Shown: positions 1 to 8,712 of the stretch, piece by piece
Position numbering within the stretch: position 1 is the stretch's first letter
Layout of the letters: every line of letters begins with the position of its first letter
From: an uncultured Bacilli bacterium
Lineage (GTDB): Bacteria > Bacillota_I > Bacilli_A > RF39 > UBA660
Assembly: GCA_948760655.1 (NCBI GenBank)
Contig: CAQBKK010000004.1
Span: forward strand, 1 to 37,009
Direction: 5' to 3'
Length of the DNA: 37,009 nt
Program-made: the position numbers and the translations under genes
Notes under the pieces: generated by a model
What the model saw: only the letters and a program-made list of their open reading frames with translations
The model's database searches: none
What the model was told of the DNA's origin: nothing

Positions 1-939
1 TTCTCCAAAATATCCATTGGAATCGATTTCAAAACATTCACTAAATGTTCTTGTGTAGCCAAGACCTGCAATAGTGCTATCAAAGTTAAATTCATTGGTG
101 TGGCAGACTTCAATAATTTGGAATACTTCATTTTTCTTACGAGCGGTTGTTTGGTTACTAAATAGAATGGCAAGAAGTGCTTTTGCGATTAAATGATTTT
201 TGTATTTAATTGATTCTTCTGTTTCTTGACTAAATATTTTAGCAAGTCTTATTGTTCTTTCGATGATTGGAAGTTGAGAATGGTTGGTTGCTTGTAACAA
301 TAGTGCAAAATCATCTAAGTTTAATAAATTTACAGGAATTTGTAATAGATAGTCATCTGGATCGGTTGGTCTTGTTGTTATAAATTTATAGCTATAATTG
401 GGGTTAATTTCATTAATGTTTCCAAAGGCATTTTTGTATTCTCCATAGGCATCAAAAACAAAGATATTGGCATTATACGACAACATATGGGGATTTTGAA
501 ATAAGTTTTGGACAATTCTTGCTACTCCACAAGATTTTCCGCTACCTGTATTGCCAAATATTCCTACATGATTGGATAAAAGAGCATTGATGTTGGGACA
601 TACTTTGTATTCTTTATAAATGGCACTATTTCCTAGAACAAAAGATTTATTGCTTGGTTGTCCCACTAATTCGATTAGTTCTTCGTTATTTATTACTCTT
701 ATCTTAGAAGATAAAAGCGGTTTTCTTATAACACCATTTACGTAGTGATTGTTTACATATTCTCCAAGAAAACGAATTTTTATTTCTTCTTTGTTAAATT
801 CTGTTACTTCCCCTAAGATTCTTTGATCTGGAGCTTCGAAAATAACGTTTACATTCATTAAATCTGTAGTGGCAGCCTCTTTTCCTTCATTTTCTACTAC
901 TGCAATACTTTCCCCAATATATTTTATTTTTCCAAACAT
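1..939 (-). CDS. herA: HerA-type ATPase, 5' part only (3' end outside window)
   Basis: The reading frame is open from an ATG at 939 to the left edge of the window (313 residues seen); the C-terminus is missing. Residues 1-90 are beta-rich, as in the HAS-barrel domain that precedes HerA/DUF87 ATPase cores. A perfect Walker A, GNTGSGKS, sits near residues 129-136, followed by an FVFDAYGEY segment. In this family HerA is a hexameric DNA-pumping ATPase that usually works with the NurA nuclease in end resection, but related proteins also serve in defence islands. No NurA is visible on this side. The start is supported by GAGGTGT five bases upstream of the ATG. The ATPase family call is firm; the exact role is not. 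Confidence 0.8.
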   Translation of the reverse strand, partial: MFGKIKYIGESIAVVENEGKEAATTDLMNVNVIFEAPDQRILGEVTEFNKEEIKIRFLGEYVNNHYVNGVIRKPLLSSKIRVINNEELIELVGQPSNKSFVLGNSAIYKEYKVCPNINALLSNHVGIFGNTGSGKSCGVARIVQNLFQNPHMLSYNANIFVFDAYGEYKNAFGNINEINPNYSYKFITTRPTDPDDYLLQIPVNLLNLDDFALLLQATNHSQLPIIERTIRLAKIFSQETEESIKYKNHLIAKALLAILFSNQTTARKKNEVFQIIEVCHTNEFNFDSTIAGLGYTRTFSECFEIDSNGYFGE

Positions 940-979
940 GTCATACACCTCTTTATTTTCCTATTCATTTTATCATAGC

Positions 980-1846
980 CTAACTACTTTTTCCACTCCA
1001 AATTTCATACCATTCTTTTAAATTTTCTGTACTGCTTGAGATTAAATTTCTTATAACATTCCAAGTAATTGAGAAAGTTTGTTTGATTTCTTGAAAATCA
1101 ATTTTCGCACTTTCACATAGATTTTGATCGTAGTTACATATTTTTGTTGTGGTAGTTAAATACATTTCTAAAATTTTATTTTTGATTCCTGTATATATTT
1201 TTTCGCTTGTACTCGTTATGCTTTCTTTGTATCCTGGAAGATACATTTCTATTTTATAGTCAATGGATAAAGCTATTTTTAATACTTGTAGTTTTGTTTG
1301 ACTTGTTAAATCGTTTAATGTATATCCTTTTATTTCGCCATTGTAAAATAGAAAGTCAACAATAGTTATAAAACGAACTTTTATTTCTTCGTGTAGGGAA
1401 ACATTTTCAAAATAGGTTTCCGTTTCATTTAAATATGCGATGACTTCTTCATCAGCATTTTTATTTTTTGTATTTTCTTTTGTTATATTTATACCACTGC
1501 TAGTAATGGTTGTTGGTTTTTCTTCATTTCCACTTTCTACAACGCTTTCCACGGTTGCATTTACATCACTACCTATAGGGTATTTTTCTTCTTCTACACC
1601 ATGGATTAAGTATTCATTTTGACTCATATCTTTTATGATAATATAGTCTTTTCCTTTATTTACAATGGTTCCAGTTAAAATTATACTTTGCTTTTCGGTT
1701 ATTTTTTCACTTTTGTTTACGGTTTTATAAACCCAAAAAAGAATTATAAATAAAAGAAAGATTCCTACTAATTTATAAATGGTACTTATTCGAATGCTTT
1801 TTATTGCTTCTATTATATTTTTTAATTCTCTTTTTATCTTTTTCAT
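980..1846 (-). CDS. Membrane-anchored protein of unknown function
   Basis: I do not recognise the family. The protein has a basic N-terminus, one strongly hydrophobic helix near residues 24-42 (VGIFLLFIILFWVYK core) and a hydrophilic remainder of about 245 residues. This predicts a single-pass membrane protein with the bulk either outside or at the membrane face. A short beta-rich segment follows the helix (SIILTGTIVNKGKDYIIIKD). The frame also opens with GTG at 1855, but the ATG at 1846 gives the more typical MKKIKREL start; no good Shine-Dalgarno decides it. It lies 40 bases upstream of the HerA-type gene on the same strand, so the two are probably co-transcribed. Confidence 0.6.
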   Translation of the reverse strand: MKKIKRELKNIIEAIKSIRISTIYKLVGIFLLFIILFWVYKTVNKSEKITEKQSIILTGTIVNKGKDYIIIKDMSQNEYLIHGVEEEKYPIGSDVNATVESVVESGNEEKPTTITSSGINITKENTKNKNADEEVIAYLNETETYFENVSLHEEIKVRFITIVDFLFYNGEIKGYTLNDLTSQTKLQVLKIALSIDYKIEMYLPGYKESITSTSEKIYTGIKNKILEMYLTTTTKICNYDQNLCESAKIDFQEIKQTFSITWNVIRNLISSSTENLKEWYEIWSGKSS

Positions 1847-1865
1847 ATTTATCACTTTTTTATTA

Positions 1866-1917
1866 TAACAAAAAAAGTGATAAAGTAAAACTAGCTAATT
1901 TACAGATTTACTTTATC
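1866..1917 (-). terminator. Rho-independent terminator at end of the gat operon
   Basis: Read on the minus strand, GATAAAGTAAA pairs with TTTACTTTATC (plus positions 1907-1917 with 1879-1889) around a 17-nt loop. An A followed by C and a run of T comes next. It sits exactly at the stop of the last small gene of the operon. A second short inverted repeat (TCACTTTTTT / AAAAAAGTGA) overlaps its downstream side. Confidence 0.75.
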
Positions 1918-2349
1918 ATCCGTGTAGTGTCCAATTTTCTTCTGCGTTTAATTGTTCGAGATGCTGAATTAATAATCTTTTTAAATCTTGAAGTGCAAGT
2001 TTTTGATTTCGTGTTTTTAGAAGACTATAGATGCTGTCTATGAATGCTTTTCTGTTGTTTATTTCTTTCATATTTAGCCAATCTTTTTTTATAGGGAGCA
2101 TCACTTGTTTTTGTGGTATTGTTTCAAAATAAGAACAGATATTTAAAATATTATTTATATTATCTTTTGGTGTAATTAGAGTTAATTCTTTTGAGACCAA
2201 ATCATATTTACAACCATGAGAGAAACATACCCATATTTTTTTTTTTGTTCCTTTTGTTCTTTATTTTTTATATAGACATCATTATATTTTTCACTAATGT
2301 CTGCTAATGTTTTAGTTTTTAAAACTTCTTCTATTCTTTTTTTGTCCAT
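1916..2349 (-). pseudogene. Small unknown gene split by a frameshift at an A11 tract
   Basis: An ATG at 2349, 12 bases after the gatB stop, starts a frame reading MDKKRIEEVLKTKTLADISE and running into KEQKEQKKK. It then falls out of frame at 11 consecutive A (plus 2236-2246) and soon stops. The neighbouring frame continues from the same tract as KIWVCFSHGCKYDLVSKELT and runs 120 more residues to the TGA at 1916, just before the terminator. One extra A (12 instead of 11) would join the halves into one protein of about 144 residues. The downstream half alone opens only with TTG at 2200. I do not recognise the family. The break could be real phase variation, transcriptional slippage or an assembly error. 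Confidence 0.65.
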
Positions 2350-2360
2350 TTTTATCTCTA

Positions 2361-3815
2361 CTATTTTAATTTTTCTTTTAGTATTTCTTTTGTCATAACG
2401 GGATTGGCTTTTCCACGAGTACTCTTCATAACTTGTCCCACGAAGTAGTCAAATAAGTTGTCTTTTCCATTTTTGTACTCTTCTACTTGATGCCTATTTT
2501 CTTCTAATATCTTATTAATAATAGTTTCTAGTTCTTTCGCATCTGAAATTTGTGCCATATCGCTTGAGATAAATGTTTTAGGTTCTTTCTTTTCTGTTAT
2601 TGCTTTATAAAAAATTTCTTTTGCTTGCTTTGTTGAAATGGTGCCCTTTTTTATTTCATCAATGATTTGTTTTAAAAGATTTGGGGTTAAATAAAACTCT
2701 TTAATGCTTATCTCTTCTTTATTGATTTCTCCTAGAATTTGAGTGGTTAGCCAGTTACAGGCAGTTTTAGCATCTATTCCCAGTTGGATACAGTCTTCAA
2801 AGTATTCGGCGTACTCTCTTTCTTTTACAATGACACCTGCATCATAGTTGCTAAGGGCATATTCTTTCATGTATTTCTTTTTTCTTTCATTTGCTAAAGC
2901 AGGAATACTTTTTCTAATTTCTTCCAACCAAGTAGCATCTATTTTAAATTTTGGTAAGTTTGGATCAACAAAGTATTTATAGTCAATGGCATCAACTTTG
3001 CTACGCATGTAAATTGTGGTACCAGACTCTTCGTCCCATCTTCTTGTTTGTTGTTCCATGCTATCGTATTCACCAGTTTCTTTTAACTTTGTTTGGCGTT
3101 TTATTTCGTAGTTGATGGCATCTCTTACTCCTCCAAAGGAATTGACGTTTTTAATTTCAATTTTGGTGCCCCAGTTGTCTGGATCCGTTTCGTCTAAGTT
3201 GGCGTCCATAATGGATACGTTGACATCACACCGAATTTGTCCTTTTTTTGTGTCAGCATCACTAATATTCGCATACTGGTAGATACTACGCATTTGTTCT
3301 AGGAAAAGTACTGCCTCTTCGGCACTATGCATATCGGGGTTGGTTACGAGTTCTAGTAAGGGAACTCCTGCTCTATTGTAGTCGATGCAGGAAGTATCGT
3401 AGTAATGATCTAGGCTTGCTGCGTCTTCTTCTAGGTGAATGTTGTCTATTCCGACTCTAAACGTCGAACTATCTTCTCTTTCTACATCGATGTATCCGTT
3501 CATTCCTACACAATCTTCTGGTGGATTTTGGGTGATTTGGTAGTTTTTGGGCATGTCTGGATAGTAGTAATTTTTTCTTTCAAAGTACATATATTCTGGT
3601 TGTTTGCAGTGTAGTATCATACTAGCCATTAAGGAAAGTCTTACGGCTTCTTTGTTTAGGACAGGAAGCGTTCCTGGGAAACCCATATCAAGGGGTGCAA
3701 TATTGCAGTTTGGAGTTTCGTTGTATTCGTTTTTAGCACTTGAAAATACTTTGGAATTGGTTTTGCTGACTTCACAGTGCATTTCGAGTCCTATTTTCGC
3801 AATGTAGTTTGCCAT
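2361..3815 (-). CDS. gatB: Asp/Glu-tRNA amidotransferase subunit B
   Basis: GatB is the tRNA-binding and kinase/transamidase subunit of GatCAB, which converts Glu-tRNAGln to Gln-tRNAGln (and Asp-tRNAAsn where AsnRS is missing). At 484 residues it has full family length. The N-terminal signature IGLEMHCEV, the YYPDMPKNYQITQ loop and the GVPLLELVTNPD segment are all present, and the C-terminal tail (QVMKSTRGKANP) is the YqeY-like helical domain. The start overlaps the gatA stop as TAATG, with a perfect AAGGAGGTGA ribosome site. Because asnS lies in the same operon, the complex is most likely needed for Gln-tRNA; no glutaminyl-tRNA synthetase is seen here. Confidence 0.97.
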   Translation of the reverse strand: MANYIAKIGLEMHCEVSKTNSKVFSSAKNEYNETPNCNIAPLDMGFPGTLPVLNKEAVRLSLMASMILHCKQPEYMYFERKNYYYPDMPKNYQITQNPPEDCVGMNGYIDVEREDSSTFRVGIDNIHLEEDAASLDHYYDTSCIDYNRAGVPLLELVTNPDMHSAEEAVLFLEQMRSIYQYANISDADTKKGQIRCDVNVSIMDANLDETDPDNWGTKIEIKNVNSFGGVRDAINYEIKRQTKLKETGEYDSMEQQTRRWDEESGTTIYMRSKVDAIDYKYFVDPNLPKFKIDATWLEEIRKSIPALANERKKKYMKEYALSNYDAGVIVKEREYAEYFEDCIQLGIDAKTACNWLTTQILGEINKEEISIKEFYLTPNLLKQIIDEIKKGTISTKQAKEIFYKAITEKKEPKTFISSDMAQISDAKELETIINKILEENRHQVEEYKNGKDNLFDYFVGQVMKSTRGKANPVMTKEILKEKLK

Positions 3816-5263
3816 TAACTCACCTCCTTCGCAATTTGATTTTTATAGCCACACGCGTTTTCTATCGCATAAGCAATGTTTAAGACATTGGCATCGTCGT
3901 AACAGTTTCCTGTGATGTTTAGGGCAACGGGTAAGTCATTTATAAAGCCATCTGGAATTGTAATGGATGGAAATCCCCCAAAATTTCCAATTTGTAAGTG
4001 TTCTTCTAATGGTTCTGTCCCTTTCGTTTTTTCATTTTTCGAGTTGTCTAGGAATTTAGCTGGTCCTGTTCCTACAGGTAATATTACAGCGTCGTAAGTT
4101 TTAAATAAACTTTTCCAAGTATCTACAATTAATCTTCTTACTCTTTGAGCATTTTTTAAGTATCTTTCTTGGTTTTCTTTTTGCAAGACGTAAGAACCGA
4201 TGATAAAACGACGTTTGATTAAAGGTGAAAATCCTTTTGTCCGATGATCCATCATCATTTCCGTGACGTTTTTTCCTTCTCCTCTTGGGCCGAATATGAT
4301 ACCTGTTAAATTGGATAGGTTACTGGTTGCTTCAGCAGAATAGATCGCTACATAGACACTCGGACAGGCTTCTAATAGTTTTTGATCGACAGAAACTTCT
4401 TCTACTTCCATGCCAAGTGTTTTGCACATCTCGATTTTTTCCATAAAGTTTTTTAGGTGTTCTTTTAGTTCTGTACTTGGGTTTTCATAGCTATTGATGT
4501 CGCATAGTTCTTTTATGTAACATAGTTTTTTTCCTTTTATTTCGCCATTTATGCTTTCGTAAAGATGGATATCTTTGGAGTCCCAGCTTGTCATATCGGC
4601 CTCATCAATGCCTTTCATGTTGTCTACAACGATAGCAGCATCTTTGACAGAACGAGTTAATACTCCGCAGTGATCTAGACTGGATGCGAAAGGAAATAGT
4701 CCATATCTTGATATCATGCCATAGGTTGGTTTGTAGCCAACGATTCCACAATATGCAGCAGGTTTTCTAATAGAGTCTCCTGTATCGCTTCCTAAGGCAT
4801 ACGGATAGACTCCTGCTGCAACGGCACAAGCGCTTCCTGCTGAACTTCCTGCGGTCATGCGTGTTTTGTCCCAAGGGTTTAGAACGGTTCCTGTGTGTCC
4901 AGTTGTACCAGTTCCTCCCATACCAAATTCGTCCAAAACGGTTTTGTTTACAGGGATGGCTCCTGCTTTGTATAGATTTTCTACCGCTGTTGCGTTAAAG
5001 AATGGAACATAGTTTTTTAAGGTGTTGGAAGAACCTGTTGATAAAATGCCTTTGGTGGAATAGTTATCTTTGATTCCAAAAGGAATACCTGAAAGTAAAT
5101 TGTCTGTTACTTCTCCCCCCTTTGCATCTTCTAGTATGGTAACAAATGCATTGTACTTTTCTTGTACTTCGTGTGATTTTTCTAGGGAGCTTTTTACCAA
5201 TTCTTCACTGGTTACTTTCCCACTTTTTAAAAGCTCATGTAATTCTTCGATGGTTTTATCCAT
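3815..5263 (-). CDS. gatA: Asp/Glu-tRNA amidotransferase subunit A
   Basis: GatA is the amidase subunit that releases ammonia from glutamine for GatB. The Ser-cisSer-Lys triad is visible: Lys65 in GIPFGIKDNYS, the cis-Ser in MTAGSSAGSA (about 140) and the nucleophile in GSDTGDSIRKPAAYCG (about 164). The common GSDTGGS is GSDTGDS here, a form I recall from Mycoplasma-type GatA. Its 482 residues are normal for the family. The ATG overlaps the gatC stop as TAATG with GGAGGTGA upstream, so translation of C, A and B is coupled. Confidence 0.97.
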   Translation of the reverse strand: MDKTIEELHELLKSGKVTSEELVKSSLEKSHEVQEKYNAFVTILEDAKGGEVTDNLLSGIPFGIKDNYSTKGILSTGSSNTLKNYVPFFNATAVENLYKAGAIPVNKTVLDEFGMGGTGTTGHTGTVLNPWDKTRMTAGSSAGSACAVAAGVYPYALGSDTGDSIRKPAAYCGIVGYKPTYGMISRYGLFPFASSLDHCGVLTRSVKDAAIVVDNMKGIDEADMTSWDSKDIHLYESINGEIKGKKLCYIKELCDINSYENPSTELKEHLKNFMEKIEMCKTLGMEVEEVSVDQKLLEACPSVYVAIYSAEATSNLSNLTGIIFGPRGEGKNVTEMMMDHRTKGFSPLIKRRFIIGSYVLQKENQERYLKNAQRVRRLIVDTWKSLFKTYDAVILPVGTGPAKFLDNSKNEKTKGTEPLEEHLQIGNFGGFPSITIPDGFINDLPVALNITGNCYDDANVLNIAYAIENACGYKNQIAKEVS

Positions 5264-5565
5264 TAATTTTCACCTCCTACCACTTTTGGTACTTCTATTT
5301 CTCTGCCTTCTGTTTTCTCACAATTTTTTAGAGCATCTTCGATAGGAATGGATGGTTTTGCAACATCTTCTCGCAAGGTAAAGACAAAATCATCTAAAGT
5401 ATGGGTCATTGGCTTTACTTCTTTTATATTGGGAAATGCATCTACTTTGCTTAAGTTTTTATCAATAACAGCAAATTCATCGAGTACCATTTTATTTTCT
5501 TCTTCACTTAGTCCGATTAGAAGTTTGGCTGCTAAATCGTCCACAAGTTCTTTGGTAAAATTCAT
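5263..5565 (-). CDS. gatC: Asp/Glu-tRNA amidotransferase subunit C
   Basis: This is a 100-residue GatC, the small belt subunit that holds GatA and GatB together. It shows the typical helical N-terminus (LVDDLAAKLLIGLSEEE) and the proline-containing DxRxD-like C-terminal segment (TLREDVAKPSIPIEDALKNC). Its ATG overlaps the stop of the preceding unknown gene as TAATG, and its stop overlaps the gatA start the same way, so stoichiometry is set by translational coupling. Confidence 0.93.
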   Translation of the reverse strand: MNFTKELVDDLAAKLLIGLSEEENKMVLDEFAVIDKNLSKVDAFPNIKEVKPMTHTLDDFVFTLREDVAKPSIPIEDALKNCEKTEGREIEVPKVVGGEN

Positions 5566-6362
5566 TAGTCTTCCTCTCTTTCTAAAAGAATTCTTTTTCG
5601 AATTGGACCTTCTATGTCTTTAGGTTCAAATTCTTTTGGTTTGAGCAAAAAGAATTCAAAATATTTTTTTAAATCTTTCTTTTGTAAATGTTTTTCGAAA
5701 ACATAATTAATGGAATCTTCAATTACACATTCTTTGTTTGTTTCTGTTTCAAATAATTTACCTCTTTGCCAATGATACATATATTCAGGAAATGCTGGTA
5801 AAACTCGTTTGTATCCAAACAATTCTGGGAATTTATAAGCCAATCTTCCTTCTATAACTATTTTTTGAAATGCTATAAAATCTTGTTCAGTTAATTTTTC
5901 TGCAAATCCAAGAAATTGTAATAGATTATTTAAATTTTCTTTTTTAAATACTATAAATTTTTCTCTTTCTTGTAAGAATTTTTTATATTTTTTTTCTTCT
6001 ATTGCTATTTCTTTTTGCCATAGTTCTTCTCTTTGGTCTTTCGTACCTAGCATTCTTTCTTTTATGTTCATTATATCTTCAATTGTATATGATTTTTCTT
6101 TAGAAAAATGATTAATTTCTAGGTTTAGTTCTTGTAATTTTTCTTCTGTGTAATAGGAATATAAAGGTGTTTCCCAATACAAATCATAAGCTGCTAATCT
6201 TCTTTTTCCTGCATCATAGGTGTCTACTAATGTATAAATAATAGGTCTTACTAGTTGGTAATTTTTATGTAAATTATTATATTGTTGTACTTCTCCCATA
6301 TAGATTTGTTCTCTTGGAAAAGGAAATAGTATTCTTTCTTGATTATCTTTAATTTCGCTCAT
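5565..6362 (-). CDS. Unknown protein translationally locked between aspS and gatC
   Basis: I do not recognise a family. It has 265 residues, soluble, rich in Lys/Glu and aromatic residues, with a predicted long helical stretch about residues 90-150 (IKERML through the EKFIVFKKEN region). No signal peptide or membrane segment is seen. Its ATG lies inside the last codons of aspS (14-base overlap), and its TAA overlaps the gatC ATG as TAATG. Ribosomes finishing AspRS must therefore pass through it to reach gatC. That arrangement argues for a maintained gene, possibly connected with tRNA charging, but no motif proves a function. Confidence 0.75.
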   Translation of the reverse strand: MSEIKDNQERILFPFPREQIYMGEVQQYNNLHKNYQLVRPIIYTLVDTYDAGKRRLAAYDLYWETPLYSYYTEEKLQELNLEINHFSKEKSYTIEDIMNIKERMLGTKDQREELWQKEIAIEEKKYKKFLQEREKFIVFKKENLNNLLQFLGFAEKLTEQDFIAFQKIVIEGRLAYKFPELFGYKRVLPAFPEYMYHWQRGKLFETETNKECVIEDSINYVFEKHLQKKDLKKYFEFFLLKPKEFEPKDIEGPIRKRILLEREED

Positions 6363-8118
6363 TTTCTTCCTCCCTTATGATTTCAATACCTAATTCTCTC
6401 AATTGTTTTTCACTTACTTCTGTTGGCGCTTCACTCATTAAGTCACTTGCACTTTGGGTTTTAGGGAAGGCTATTACGTCTTTAATATCATTGGTTCCAG
6501 TTAGGATCATGATTAGACGTTCTAAACCTGGGGCAATTCCAGCATGAGGAGGTACGCCATATTTGAATGCTTCTAAGACAAATCCAAAGCGTAATTTTGC
6601 GTCTTCCTCACTAATTGATAGGGCTTTAAAGATTTTTGCTAAGTCTTCTGTTTTATGGTTTCTGACTCCTCCACTTGCAAGTTCGTATCCATTTACAACT
6701 AAATCGTAACTACGTGAAATACAATGTTCTGGGTCGTCAATGGTATTTATATCTTGCACCATTGTGAATGGGTTGTGTTCTGCTTTCCATCTTCCTTCTG
6801 TTTCTGAATATTCAAAGAAAGGAAAATCCGTGATCCATAAAAAGTTTAGTTTTTCTTTATCGATTAAATCTAGTTCTTTAGCAATTTTGTTACGTAGTGC
6901 ACCTAGGGATGCATACACAATTTTTTTGGTATCTGCGACAATTAGAATTAAATCGTTATTTTCTACTTGATAAGTTTCTTTTATTTGTTCTAATTTCTCT
7001 GGTTCTAGATTTTTGGCAATCACACCATTAAATTGGTCGTTATCATATTTTAGCCAAGCCAGACCTTTGGCTCCATAGATTTTCACAAAGTCCGTTAAGT
7101 GTTCGACATCACTTCTTGAGTATTTATCTCCATTGTTTTTGACGATTAAACATTTGACGATTCCATCTTTTTCAATAGCATTTCTAAATACGTTCATTTG
7201 TGTGTCTTTTAAGATGTTTGTCAGATCAAGAAGTTCCATTTCAAATCTTGTATCTGGTTTATCTGTACCGAATCTGTCCATTGCTTCTTGGTAAGTAATT
7301 CGTGGGAATTCTGGTAAGTCGATTCCCTTTACATCCTGTACGATTTTTTTAATCATTCCTTCTGTTACGTTCCATACATCTTCTTCGTTTGCAAAACTCA
7401 TTTCTAAATCAATTTGGGTAAATTCTGGTTGTCTATCGGCACGTAAGTCTTCGTCACGGAAGCTTCTTGCAATTTGGTAGTAACGTTCAAATCCAGAAAC
7501 CATTAAGAGTTGTTTAAAAATTTGAGGACTTTGGGGTAAAGCATAAAAGGAACCTTTATTAATTCTTGAAGGTACTAAGTAGTCTCTTGCTCCTTCTGGT
7601 GTCGATTTACAAAGAATAGGTGTTTCTATTTCTATAAATCCTAAATTGTCTAGGTATTCTCTTGCACTTTTACATACTTGGTGACGAACTAGAATATTTT
7701 CTTTTAATTTATCACGACGTAAATCTAAATAACGATATTTTAGACCGATGTTTTCGTTTACTTCGGTGTCATTATCATAAACGTTAAATGGTAGAGTTTC
7801 ACATTCACTTAAAATTTCTAGTTCATTTACCATAAGTTCCACTTCTCCAGTGGGAATTTTTGGGTTAATCATTTCGTCAGTTCTTGCAATTAATTCTCCA
7901 GTCACTTTGATACAATATTCGTTTTTTAAACTTTCTGCCAAAGCAAAATCGCTTTTTAGAAAACTTCTATTGAATACGACTTGTAAAAAACCAGAACGGT
8001 CTCTTAAGTCAACGAAAATGACTCCTCCCATATCCCTACGTTTGTTTACCCATCCGTAGACAGTGTAAGTCTTATTTATATCTTTTTTTCTAAATTCTCC
8101 ATTGTTATATTGTTTCAT
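6349..8118 (-). CDS. aspS: Aspartyl-tRNA synthetase, bacterial type
   Basis: This class II synthetase has full bacterial length (589 residues). The N-terminal OB fold that binds the anticodon covers about residues 1-110 (VYGWVNKRRDMGGVIFVDLRD). Motif 2 is FRDEDLRADRQPEFTQ. The bacterial GAD insertion follows, around residues 290-400. Motif 3 is GIAPGLERLIMILTG near the C-terminus. It charges tRNAAsp. It lies 17 bases downstream of a 99-residue unknown gene and overlaps the following gene by 14 bases, within the T-box operon. Confidence 0.97.
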   Translation of the reverse strand: MKQYNNGEFRKKDINKTYTVYGWVNKRRDMGGVIFVDLRDRSGFLQVVFNRSFLKSDFALAESLKNEYCIKVTGELIARTDEMINPKIPTGEVELMVNELEILSECETLPFNVYDNDTEVNENIGLKYRYLDLRRDKLKENILVRHQVCKSAREYLDNLGFIEIETPILCKSTPEGARDYLVPSRINKGSFYALPQSPQIFKQLLMVSGFERYYQIARSFRDEDLRADRQPEFTQIDLEMSFANEEDVWNVTEGMIKKIVQDVKGIDLPEFPRITYQEAMDRFGTDKPDTRFEMELLDLTNILKDTQMNVFRNAIEKDGIVKCLIVKNNGDKYSRSDVEHLTDFVKIYGAKGLAWLKYDNDQFNGVIAKNLEPEKLEQIKETYQVENNDLILIVADTKKIVYASLGALRNKIAKELDLIDKEKLNFLWITDFPFFEYSETEGRWKAEHNPFTMVQDINTIDDPEHCISRSYDLVVNGYELASGGVRNHKTEDLAKIFKALSISEEDAKLRFGFVLEAFKYGVPPHAGIAPGLERLIMILTGTNDIKDVIAFPKTQSASDLMSEAPTEVSEKQLRELGIEIIREEENERN

Positions 8119-8134
8119 GTTCTTTTTCCTTTCT

Positions 8135-8434
8135 TTATCTTTCTTTTTGGTTGTCTTCTATATTATAAATTAATATATTATAGAGACTTATTTTTTCACC
8201 AAGGTAATTTTCTAGTTTTCTTTTTATTACAAAATTTAGTTCTTCCTTCGTTACTATTGAAGTACCCAAAAACCATATAAATCCTAATTCTATAAAAGAA
8301 ATATAAGAATTTTTTGCTTTATCAAAGGTTGTATTCCTATTTAAAGCCCACTCTGTTATGGTACTTTCATAAGTTTTTGGAGGAATAACTGGTATTATTT
8401 CTCCTTCAGGGGATATCCATCCAGACTTTTTCAT
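8135..8434 (-). CDS. Small unknown protein between asnS and aspS
   Basis: A 99-residue protein opens MKKSGWISPEGEIIPVIPPK. It is soluble, with an amphipathic middle (YISFIELGFIWFLGTSIVTKEEL) and no membrane helix of full length. I do not recognise a family. The ATG at 8434 has an excellent AGGAGGACAT ribosome site, and aspS begins 17 bases after its stop, so it is expressed with the synthetases. Function unknown. Confidence 0.65.
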   Translation of the reverse strand: MKKSGWISPEGEIIPVIPPKTYESTITEWALNRNTTFDKAKNSYISFIELGFIWFLGTSIVTKEELNFVIKRKLENYLGEKISLYNILIYNIEDNQKER

Positions 8435-8563
8435 ATGTCCTCCTTTTTAGTTGATTTTTCTTTTTAAAAATTCTTTTACTGGTTCTTTTGTGTTTCTCAG
8501 AAAAAATATTTTGTAAATAATTCGTATTTGCTATTTTTTTTATAAACGAAATATTGTTTGTTT

Positions 8564-8694
8564 TTAAATTTCTTCTATTACATGCTCTAAGTTTAAATCT
8601 TTGTATATGCCGCCAATGAGTTCTGCTAAGTGGTAATCATCGCTTTTTTCTAGAAAAAAGGCTTTTCAATTCCGTCTAATATGCGATTTGTCAT
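8564..8694 (-). pseudogene. Short frame-shifted remnant downstream of asnS
   Basis: An ATG at 8694, 18 bases after the asnS stop, reads MTNRILDGIEK and then stops at a TAG. The adjacent frame continues FLEKSDDYHLAELIGGIYKD and ends LNLEHVIEEI with a stop at 8564. One extra A in the AAAA run after GIE would join them into a protein of about 43 residues. An 18-bp perfect palindrome (8643-8660) falls at the lesion. The rest of the gap between 8435 and 8712 shows no gene. It may be a decayed small gene. Confidence 0.4.
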
Positions 8695-8712
8695 GTTTAA
8701 TCTAATTTTTCG

